From the NCBI GenBank assembly GCA_003235435.1, contig QJWF01000138.1, positions 1 to 6,041 of the forward strand: DNA of 6,041 nt. The letters run 5' to 3'. Below the pieces are notes generated by a model. The model saw nothing but the letters and a program-made list of their open reading frames with translations. It searched no databases and had not been told where the DNA came from. This DNA is from Nitrosomonadales bacterium. GTDB lineage: Bacteria; Pseudomonadota; Gammaproteobacteria; Burkholderiales; Gallionellaceae. The position numbers and the translations under genes were made by a program. Positions 1 through 5,839 of the stretch are shown one piece after another (the stretch's first letter is position 1; the number at the start of each line of letters is the position of its first letter).

Positions 1-1
1 C

Positions 2-280
2 CTGATGAATATTTCCCAGGCGCAAGAAGAATATGTGAATCAGGTGGCTCATAGATTGCTGGCGGCCGGAATGCGCGTACAAATGGATTTGCGCAACGAG
101 AAGATTACCTATAAAATACGCGAGCATAGCTTGCAGAAATTGCCCTATCAGTTGATCATGGGCGATAAGGAAGTTGCAGGGAAATTGGTGGCCGTGCGTA
201 CCCGCAGTGGCGAAGATCTCGGACAAATGACGGTGGAAGCTTTGCTTCAGCGTTTGCAGGCCGAGATCAGGAATGGGTAG
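2..280 (+). CDS. thrS: threonyl-tRNA synthetase, C-terminal fragment (5' end outside window)
   Basis: This is the end of cytoplasmic ThrRS, which charges tRNA-Thr using threonine and ATP. The visible 92 residues are most of the C-terminal anticodon-binding alpha/beta domain. Family landmarks are [40 protein letters not shown] and [11 protein letters not shown], which match the end of E. coli ThrRS closely from memory. The catalytic core and the editing domain lie outside the window. The reading frame is open from the first bases, so the ATG at 5 is an internal Met and not a start. The stop TAG at 278-280 lies 35 bases before the preferred infC start, the usual thrS-infC order, and the two are probably co-transcribed. 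The C-terminus is shorter than in E. coli, ending a few residues after the last conserved helix. Confidence 0.95.
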   Translation: MMNISQAQEEYVNQVAHRLLAAGMRVQMDLRNEKITYKIREHSLQKLPYQLIMGDKEVAGKLVAVRTRSGEDLGQMTVEALLQRLQAEIRNG

Positions 281-303
281 CACGGCTTGAATATTGTTCA
301 AAC

Positions 304-318
304 GGAGATATTGCAATA
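304..318 (+). promoter_or_regulatory. infC: infC ribosome binding site with non-AUG start codon (AUA at 316, or AUU at 310)
   Basis: GGAG at 304-307 is the only good Shine-Dalgarno match before infC. Two in-frame AUN codons follow. ATT at 310 lies only 2 bases after GGAG, which is too close. ATA at 316 lies 8 bases after it, which is ideal. Starting at 316 gives (M)[15 protein letters not shown], which matches the usual betaproteobacterial IF3 N-terminus. The ATG at 340 has only A-rich sequence before it and no Shine-Dalgarno. In E. coli, infC starts at AUU and IF3 represses its own synthesis by rejecting such non-canonical starts, so the same feedback is inferred here. An inverted repeat TTGAA/TTCAA (287-291 and 297-301) sits just before GGAG and might modulate access. 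Confidence 0.72.
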
Positions 319-888
319 GCTCAAGAAAAATCGCAGCGCATGAATGAGATGATCACTGCACCCCAAGTGCGACTCATTGGTGTCGAAAAAGAGCCCCTCG
401 GGATAGTAACCATCGCCGAAGCATTGCGTATGGCGGATGAAGCAGAGTTGGATTTGGTTGAGATTTCCCCGTTGGCTGATCCGCCGGTATGTCGCATCAT
501 GGACATCGGCAAGTTCAAATATGCCGAGAGCAAGAAGCTGCATGAAGCCAAGCTCAAGCAGAAACAGATCCAAATCAAGGAGATCAAGTTTCGTCCAGGC
601 ACCGATGAAGGGGATTACAACATCAAGTTGCGAAACTTGATCAAATTTCTGGACGAAGGCAATAAGACCAAAGTCACGCTGCGTTTTCGCGGTCGTGAAA
701 TGGCTCACCAGGAGATCGGTATGCGCTTGATCGAGCGCGTTAAAGGCGATCTGGAGGAGCATGGAGTGGTCGAGCAATTCCCCAAGATGGAAGGCCGCCA
801 GATGGTGATGGTATTATCGCCAAAATCGAAAAAGAAGGACAAGGAAGTCAAGGCAACCAAGGCAATCAAAACAGTCAAGGAAGCATAA
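316..888 (+). CDS. infC: translation initiation factor IF-3
   Basis: IF3 binds the 30S subunit, keeps it apart from 50S, and checks the start codon and initiator tRNA. From ATA at 316 the product is about 190 residues, against 180 in E. coli. The N-terminal domain includes [29 protein letters not shown] and GKFKY. A lysine-rich linker helix follows ([20 protein letters not shown]). The C-terminal ribosome-binding domain carries the family signature [16 protein letters not shown] and the segment [16 protein letters not shown], then [11 protein letters not shown]. The tail is unusual: after the normal end it continues with about 15 residues built of Lys-x-x units encoded by a 9-base tandem repeat. 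The start is not certain. ATG 340 would drop eight residues and has no ribosome binding site. The family assignment itself is secure. Confidence 0.96.
   Translation: MAQEKSQRMNEMITAPQVRLIGVEKEPLGIVTIAEALRMADEAELDLVEISPLADPPVCRIMDIGKFKYAESKKLHEAKLKQKQIQIKEIKFRPGTDEGDYNIKLRNLIKFLDEGNKTKVTLRFRGREMAHQEIGMRLIERVKGDLEEHGVVEQFPKMEGRQMVMVLSPKSKKKDKEVKATKAIKTVKEA
622..641 (+). other. perfect 8-bp inverted repeat with GCGA tetraloop inside infC
   Basis: ATCAAGTT (622-629), GCGA (630-633) and AACTTGAT (634-641) form a perfect 8-bp RNA hairpin closed by a GNRA-type tetraloop. It lies within the codons for Ile-Lys-Leu-Arg-Asn-Leu-Ile of the conserved IF3 C-terminal domain. It has no T tract, so it is not an intrinsic terminator. 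In E. coli, the L20 repressor site on this operon's mRNA includes a long-range pseudoknot between infC coding sequence and the rpmI start region, so a structured element in infC could be functional. This is inferred from position only, and the repeat may simply result from codon choice. Confidence 0.35.
841..885 (+). repeat. five tandem 9-base units at the 3' end of infC
   Basis: Five consecutive 9-base units run in frame straight to the stop codon: AAGGAAGTC, AAGGCAACC, AAGGCAATC, AAAACAGTC and AAGGAAGCA. They encode [12 protein letters not shown] and KEA, a Lys-x-x repeat. The preceding AAGAAGGAC (KKD) may be a degenerate sixth unit. E. coli IF3 ends near the point where these repeats begin, so they form a species- or lineage-specific basic tail. 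The pattern suggests growth by replication slippage, and copy number could vary among strains. Confidence 0.75.
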
Positions 889-1015
889 GCAGGAGTTATC
901 TCGGCAACAGCGGACGATCGAGATGATGCAGCAAGCAGTCCCGATAACAAGTGGTGTGCGGGTCATCAAGCTTTTCCACGGGAAAACACCTGGCACCATA
1001 ACTTAAGGAGCAGTC
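889..1015 (+). promoter_or_regulatory. structured infC-rpmI leader, candidate L20 (or L35) translational operator
   Basis: This 127-base gap is long for an operon otherwise spaced by 10-45 bases. GTTATC (895-900) can pair with GATAAC (943-948), extended by GG 903-904 with CC 941-942 across a 2-base bulge. Alternatively, AGTTAT (894-899) can pair with ATAACT (998-1003), directly before the rpmI Shine-Dalgarno. A second element is TTTTCC (972-977) with GGAAAA (981-986). It is enclosed by GTGGTG (951-956) pairing with CACCAT (994-999), or by GGTG with CACC (987-990). In E. coli, L20 represses rpmI-rplT translation by binding structured mRNA in this region. The same role here is inferred from position and folding potential, not from a recognised L20 motif. 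Confidence 0.4.
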
Positions 1016-1213
1016 ATGCCAAAAATGAAAACCAAGAGCGGAGCGGCCAAACGCTTCAAGGTTCGTGCCGGAGGTAGCGTCAAACGCTCGCAGGCGTTCA
1101 AGCGCCATATCCTGACCAAGAAAACCACCAAAAACAAACGTCAACTGCGCGGCACCGCCGAAGTCCACGCAACCAACAAGGCATCGATCCGCGCGATGAT
1201 GCCGTACGCTTAA
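1016..1213 (+). CDS. rpmI: 50S ribosomal protein bL35
   Basis: bL35 is a small basic protein of the large ribosomal subunit that contacts 23S rRNA. The product has 65 residues, the normal family length. It begins with the family signature [14 protein letters not shown] and continues with [16 protein letters not shown], rich in Lys and Arg throughout. AAGGAG (1005-1010) sits 5 bases before the ATG, a strong ribosome binding site. Its stop TAA (1211-1213) overlaps the AAGGAG of rplT, so the two ribosomal proteins are probably translationally coupled. In E. coli, L20 represses at the rpmI start and, through coupling, also rplT. Confidence 0.97.
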   Translation: MPKMKTKSGAAKRFKVRAGGSVKRSQAFKRHILTKKTTKNKRQLRGTAEVHATNKASIRAMMPYA

Positions 1214-1223
1214 GGAGTAGATC

Positions 1224-1583
1224 ATGCCAAGAGTTAAACGTGGAGTAATTGCCCGCGCAAGTCACAAAAAGGTTCTTGGTCTGGCCAAGGGTTACCGCGG
1301 CCGTCGCAAGAACGTCTACCGTATCGCCAAGCAGGCGGTGATGAAAGCTGGCCAATATGCCTATCGCGATCGCCGCCAGAAAAAACGCCAGTTTCGGACC
1401 TTGTGGATAGCACGTATCAATGCTGCTGCACGGGAGCAGGGAATGAGCTACAGCGTGTTCATGAACGGATTGAAGAAAGCTTCGATTCAGATCGACCGCA
1501 AGGTGTTGTCTGACATCGCTGTGTTCGACAAGGCGGCGTTTGCACAATTCGTGGTGCAGGCTAAAGCCAGCCTCGGCGTTTAA
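1224..1583 (+). CDS. rplT: 50S ribosomal protein bL20
   Basis: bL20 binds 23S rRNA early in 50S assembly and, in E. coli, represses translation of its own operon. The product is 119 residues, typical for the family. A basic N-terminal extension ([16 protein letters not shown], then [20 protein letters not shown]) is followed by the globular part with the signature [18 protein letters not shown]. The ATG lies 6 bases after AAGGAG (1212-1217). The last 20 codons hold three Phe codons (TTC 1524, TTT 1539, TTC 1548). The first two correspond to positions conserved in L20. The third falls where related proteins more often have an aliphatic residue, as far as memory allows. These codons lie just before a terminator with competing structures, so the end of the gene may double as an attenuator leader. 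Confidence 0.97.
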   Translation: MPRVKRGVIARASHKKVLGLAKGYRGRRKNVYRIAKQAVMKAGQYAYRDRRQKKRQFRTLWIARINAAAREQGMSYSVFMNGLKKASIQIDRKVLSDIAVFDKAAFAQFVVQAKASLGV

Positions 1584-1627
1584 GCAGGTTCGTTCATATA
1601 AAAAGGAGGCGGCAAGCCTCCTTTTTT
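1558..1627 (+). promoter_or_regulatory. candidate transcription attenuator of pheST using the end of rplT as leader
   Basis: Four segments can pair in alternative ways. Segment 1 (AGGCT, 1558-1562) pairs with AGCCT (1569-1573) as a protector hairpin. Segment 2 (1566-1574, GCCAGCCTC) pairs with segment 3 (1606-1613, GAGGCGGC) over 8 bp with one bulged A, forming an antiterminator. Segment 3 (1605-1610) pairs with segment 4 (1616-1621) as the terminator. A ribosome held at the third rplT Phe codon (1548-1550) would cover segment 1 and leave segment 2 free, favouring readthrough. A ribosome at the rplT stop (1581-1583) would cover segment 2 and favour termination. The pairings are read directly from the sequence; Phe-tRNA control is inference, by analogy with E. 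coli pheM-pheST attenuation. Confidence 0.5.
1600..1627 (+). terminator. Rho-independent terminator between rplT and pheS
   Basis: GGAGGC (1605-1610) and GCCTCC (1616-1621) form a perfect 6-bp GC-rich stem with the loop GGCAA. Flanking As (1600-1604) pair with part of the T run (1622-1627), lengthening the stem to 11 bp. The six Ts complete a canonical intrinsic terminator. It begins 16 bases after the rplT stop and ends 49 bases before the pheS ATG. No convincing promoter is visible between it and pheS, so pheST-ihfA expression should depend on partial readthrough or regulated antitermination. Confidence 0.88.
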
Positions 1628-1652
1628 GTTTCTGAAATTTCCAAGGTTCTGA

Positions 1653-2660
<1,008 letters not shown>

Positions 2661-2703
2661 ATGAAATATTTAATTAATAAATTAGTTTAACTGAGGTATA
2701 GTT
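2661..2703 (+). other. AT-rich pheS-pheT spacer with pheT ribosome binding site
   Basis: Only 7 of these 43 bases are G or C, a sharp contrast with the neighbouring genes. GAGG (2693-2696) lies 7 bases before the GTG start of pheT and sets that start. The spacer contains the inverted repeats TAATT-AATA-AATTA (2671-2684) and AGTT-T-AACT (2684-2692). It also holds a nine-codon frame (ATG 2661 to TAA 2690, MKYLINKLV) that begins immediately after the pheS stop. No ribosome binding site precedes that frame. An unstructured AT-rich leader would help expose the GTG start of pheT. Confidence 0.5.
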
Positions 2704-5061
2704 GTGAAATTCTCTGAAAATTGGCTGAGGACCTGGGTCGATCCAGACATGTCCAGTGAAGCGCTGGCACATGCACTGACCATGGCAGGGATTGAGGTCG
2801 AGTCGCTCGAATCGGTCGCGACTGCGTTCAATAAAGTGGTCGTTGCCGAAGTGCTGGAGGTGACCAAGCATCCCAATGCGGACAGGCTGAATGTATGCCG
2901 GGTCAATGTCGGAGAAACACAGCCGCTGAGTATCGTGTGCGGTGCGGCGAATGTTTCGGCTGGTGTCAAAGTACCGTGTGCGCTCATTGGTGCAAATTTG
3001 CCCGGAGACTTCGCAATCAAGCAAGCTAAGGTACGCGGAGTTGAGTCGTTCGGAATGCTTTGTTCGAAGAAGGAACTGGGTCTAGCCGAGGCAAGCGAGG
3101 GATTGTTCCTGTTGCCTATAGATGCTCCGCCGGGGAAGCCGCTGCGTGAGTTTCTGGAGCTTGATGACAAGCTGTTTACCTTGAAACTGACTCCGAACCG
3201 CAGCGACTGCTCAAGCATCGCGGGCATCGCTCGTGAAGTTGCTGCGCTTACCGGCAACACCCTCATTCCGTTGCAAATACCGGTCCAGCATCCGTCATTG
3301 AACGAGCAATTGCCGGTCACGGTGATTGATACAAGCGGTTGCCCTTTGTATTGCGGACGGTTGGTGCGCGGCGTGAATGCGGCTGCAGCCACCCCGGAAT
3401 GGATGCTCCGTCGCCTGGAACGCAGTGGTTTGCGCGGGATCAATGCGGTTGTGGACATCACCAACTATGTGATGCTGGAAATGGGGCAGCCGATGCACGC
3501 CTTTGATGTGGCGAAACTGTCAGGCGGAATCACGGTGCGCAAGGCACGCAAAGGCGAATCGCTGTGCCTGCTCAACGAACAGAGCGTGGATCTGGATGAG
3601 GAAGTTATGGTCATAGCCGATGATGCCCATATCTTGGCTTTGGCAGGCATCATGGGCGGGCTGGATAGCGGTGTGGGATCGAATACTCGGGATGTATTCC
3701 TTGAAAGCGCCTTTTTCCATCCAGATGCTATCGCCGGAAAAGCGCGTCGTTTTGGTTTGTCTACGGATTCCTCGTTCCGCTTCGAACGAGGCGTGGATTT
3801 TGCGGCGACCCGCCTGGCATTGGAGCGTGCCACACAATTGCTGTTGCAAATTTGCGGCGGCAGCGCGGGAGTCATAATCGAAGCACGCGGTGATTTGCCC
3901 AAGCGCGAAGCGATCAAGCTGCGCGGGTCGCGCGTCGCAAGAGTGCTCGGCATCACGCTTGAAGCCAAACAGATTGCGATGTTGTTTGCCAGGCTTCGAC
4001 TGGAGGTCGATTCGAAAGGTGGTGATTTTCTCGTGACGCCTCCCAGCTTCCGATTCGACCTATCCATTGAAGAAGATCTGATCGAGGAGATTGCACGCCT
4101 TCATGGTTATGACAACATTCCTGCCGCAACTCCACATGCCTCACTCACCATGCTGCCTGACAGCGAGCTGCAGCGACCATTGGCACGTATCCACCAAACC
4201 CTGGTGGCGCGCGATTACCAGGAGATCATCAGCTATTCTTTTGTTGAAGAGCAGATCGAACGAGAACTTTGCGGAAATACTGAACCGGTGCGATTACAAA
4301 ATCCGATCGCCAGCAATCTGGCGGTGATGCGCAGCAGTCTGATAACCGGACTGATTGAAGCGTTGCGGTACAATCTGAATCGAAAACAGAGCAGGGTGCG
4401 CCTGTACGAAATCGGGGCGTGTTTTGCCAGATTAAACGGAAGATATGCCCATAGTCAGCGCTTGTCCGGCATTGCATATGGTGAAAGCCAGCCTGAACAA
4501 TGGGGCGTAGCATCAAAACCGGTTGATTTCTATGATGTAAAGGCTGATGTCGAGGCTCTGTATGCGCCATACCGGTTGAACTTTGTAACTGCGTCCCATC
4601 CGGCCTTGCATCCTGGGCGCTCAGCCCGGATTGAACGTGCCGGTAATATGATAGGCTGGATAGGCGAACTGCACCCGCAATGGCAGCAGCGCTACGATAT
4701 GCCACAGTCTGGTGTGTGGTTCGAAGTCGAGTACGAGGATCTGTCACGGGTGAGCGTGCCGCACACAGGGGAGATTGCCAAATTTCTGCCTGCCAGGCGC
4801 GATCTGGCGTTTTTGGTTGATGATGCAGTTGCCGTGCAGACTTTGATTGAAGCCATGAAGAAAGTGCCTGCGCCTTACGTTCAGGAAATTCAGGTATTCG
4901 ACGTATATCGCGGCAAAGGTCTGGAGCCGGGTAAAAAAAGCCTTGCATTCCGAGTGTTATTGCAAGATACTCAAAAGACTCTCACCGATTCTGAAATCGA
5001 ATCCAGTATTTCGATGCTGGTGGGGGTGATGAATGAACATGGTGCGCAATTGCGTATGTAA
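2704..5061 (+). CDS. pheT: phenylalanyl-tRNA synthetase beta subunit
   Basis: PheT is the large beta chain of PheRS. It binds tRNA-Phe and edits mischarged Tyr-tRNA-Phe, while catalysis sits on PheS. The product has 785 residues (E. coli 795). The N-terminus MKFSENWLRTWV is typical and fixes the GTG start at 2704. Domains in order: an OB-fold tRNA-binding domain at about 39-148 (HPNADRLNVCRVNVG, IVCGAANV); the B3/B4 editing domain at about 210-385 (DITNYVMLEMGQPMHAFD, GIMGG at 315-319, LESAFF, GLSTDSSFRFERGVD); B5 at about 400-475 (FDLSIEEDLIEEIARLHGYD); a catalytic-like core at about 480-680 (HPALHPGRSA); and a C-terminal FDX-ACB anticodon-binding domain at about 690-785 (FLPARRDLAFLVDD, VFDVYRGKGL). 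Glu334 and Thr354 of the editing site are present. The stop TAA is followed at once by the ihfA ribosome binding site. Confidence 0.97.
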   Translation: MKFSENWLRTWVDPDMSSEALAHALTMAGIEVESLESVATAFNKVVVAEVLEVTKHPNADRLNVCRVNVGETQPLSIVCGAANVSAGVKVPCALIGANLPGDFAIKQAKVRGVESFGMLCSKKELGLAEASEGLFLLPIDAPPGKPLREFLELDDKLFTLKLTPNRSDCSSIAGIAREVAALTGNTLIPLQIPVQHPSLNEQLPVTVIDTSGCPLYCGRLVRGVNAAAATPEWMLRRLERSGLRGINAVVDITNYVMLEMGQPMHAFDVAKLSGGITVRKARKGESLCLLNEQSVDLDEEVMVIADDAHILALAGIMGGLDSGVGSNTRDVFLESAFFHPDAIAGKARRFGLSTDSSFRFERGVDFAATRLALERATQLLLQICGGSAGVIIEARGDLPKREAIKLRGSRVARVLGITLEAKQIAMLFARLRLEVDSKGGDFLVTPPSFRFDLSIEEDLIEEIARLHGYDNIPAATPHASLTMLPDSELQRPLARIHQTLVARDYQEIISYSFVEEQIERELCGNTEPVRLQNPIASNLAVMRSSLITGLIEALRYNLNRKQSRVRLYEIGACFARLNGRYAHSQRLSGIAYGESQPEQWGVASKPVDFYDVKADVEALYAPYRLNFVTASHPALHPGRSARIERAGNMIGWIGELHPQWQQRYDMPQSGVWFEVEYEDLSRVSVPHTGEIAKFLPARRDLAFLVDDAVAVQTLIEAMKKVPAPYVQEIQVFDVYRGKGLEPGKKSLAFRVLLQDTQKTLTDSEIESSISMLVGVMNEHGAQLRM

Positions 5062-5070
5062 GGGGAAGCT

Positions 5071-5382
5071 ATGACAACTACATTGACCAAGGCCGAATTG
5101 GCCGATCTGCTGTTTGACAAGGTGGGGCTCAATAAACGTGAGGCCAAAGATATGGTGGAAGCCTTTTTCGAGGAAATACGAACGCAACTGGAGCAGGGAG
5201 AAAGCGTAAAATTGTCCGGTTTCGGCAATTTCCAGTTGCGCGACAAGCCACAGCGTCCCGGACGTAATCCGAAGACAGGAGAAGAAATTCCGATTACAGC
5301 GCGGCGTGTGGTGACGTTCCATCCAAGTCAAAAACTTAAAACCATGGTGGAAAAGTCCTATCATGGAAAACCACAAGCCTAA
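5071..5382 (+). CDS. ihfA: integration host factor alpha subunit
   Basis: IhfA pairs with IhfB to form IHF, a nucleoid protein that bends DNA sharply at specific sites and helps recombination, replication and sigma-54 transcription. The product has 103 residues (E. coli 99). It starts with [25 protein letters not shown], then VKLSGFGNF, then the DNA-binding beta arm [19 protein letters not shown]. Pro67 corresponds to the residue that intercalates into DNA. It is the alpha type rather than HU or IhfB, judged by close likeness to E. coli IhfA and by the pheT-ihfA neighbourhood. AAGGGGA (5060-5066) overlaps the pheT stop and lies 4 bases before the ATG. The last 20 bases overlap the next gene. 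Confidence 0.96.
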   Translation: MTTTLTKAELADLLFDKVGLNKREAKDMVEAFFEEIRTQLEQGESVKLSGFGNFQLRDKPQRPGRNPKTGEEIPITARRVVTFHPSQKLKTMVEKSYHGKPQA

Positions 5383-5722
5383 TTCCGAACTCCCGCCAAT
5401 CCCCGCTAAGCGCTACTTCACTATCGGTGAAGTCAGCGAACTGTGCGGGGTCAAGGCCCACGTACTGAGATACTGGGAACAGGAATTTACCCAGCTAAAA
5501 CCGGTCAAGCGCAGCGGTAACCGACGTTATTACCAACACCACGAGGTGCTGCTGATACGCCGGATTCGCGAGTTATTGTACGGAGAAGGATTTACCATCA
5601 GTGGAGCGCGCCACCGACTGGAAGATGACAGTCATGCTGATATGACCATTTCACCCGAAACGATGAATGTATCCGGGCTGCGCCACGAAATCAAAGAAAT
5701 CATCACATTGCTCAGTACTTAA
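5363..5722 (+). CDS. short MerR-family transcriptional regulator
   Basis: The product is a 119-residue DNA-binding protein of the MerR superfamily. A winged helix-turn-helix occupies about 17-87: [25 protein letters not shown] is the helix-turn-helix, [14 protein letters not shown] the wing, and [24 protein letters not shown] the following helices. Arg36-Tyr37-Trp38-Glu39 in place of the common R-Y-Y-E suggests the MlrA/CarA-like branch. The remaining 30 or so residues are short and may form only a dimerisation helix. No effector-binding domain and no cysteines for metal binding are present there, so the signal is unknown. It overlaps ihfA by 20 bases in another frame and is probably translationally coupled to it. 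A MerR gene after ihfA is common in betaproteobacteria and pseudomonads, but its targets are not known to me. Confidence 0.92.
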   Translation: MENHKPNSELPPIPAKRYFTIGEVSELCGVKAHVLRYWEQEFTQLKPVKRSGNRRYYQHHEVLLIRRIRELLYGEGFTISGARHRLEDDSHADMTISPETMNVSGLRHEIKEIITLLST

Positions 5723-5839
5723 CGCTCAGCTCGGGTGCATTACCTCTGGCACGTTATCCCTGTCTCATGATCAATAATAGCAGTACAGACATGCCGATCC
5801 TGCTGTTCAATCTGACGCAAAGCACCGAAAGTCCTGAAC
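5723..5839. other. convergent intergenic gap with a weak hairpin
   Basis: The operon ends here and faces a minus-strand gene. AATAGCAG (5776-5783) and CTGCTGTT (5800-5807) can form an 8-bp stem, with one G-T pair, around a 16-base loop. Neither side has a real T run (TTCAATCTG on +, ATTATTGATC on -), so it is at best a weak bidirectional terminator. Pseudomonads often carry a tRNA-Pro gene after this MerR gene; none is visible here. No open frame of note and no promoter could be supported. Confidence 0.35.

Noticed and set aside
962..976. IHF-like site (ATCAA, four bases, TTC) in the rpmI leader
   Set aside because: It misses the consensus at both the first base and the last purine, and a DNA-bending site between infC and rpmI has no clear role.
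2674..2702. Promoter-like TTAATA and TATAGT with 17-base spacing before pheT
   Set aside because: The start of transcription would fall inside the pheT coding sequence; in an AT-rich spacer such matches are expected by chance.
2682..3464. Long minus-strand open frame (260 codons) opposite pheT
   Set aside because: It lies wholly within a strongly conserved pheT sequence and its translation has low-complexity Ser/Arg composition with no family likeness; it is a shadow of pheT.
4933..4940. Run of seven As plus G in pheT, a possible frameshift site
   Set aside because: The phase does not match the dnaX-type A AAA AAG arrangement, and the reading frame continues normally through a conserved KKSLAF segment.
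4229..4948. Long minus-strand open frame (239 codons) opposite the 3' part of pheT
   Set aside because: Shadow frame of pheT without a ribosome binding site or recognisable domains.
5723..5839. tRNA-Pro gene after the MerR gene, as in pseudomonads
   Set aside because: No acceptor stem pair, T-loop or cloverleaf sequence can be found in the gap.
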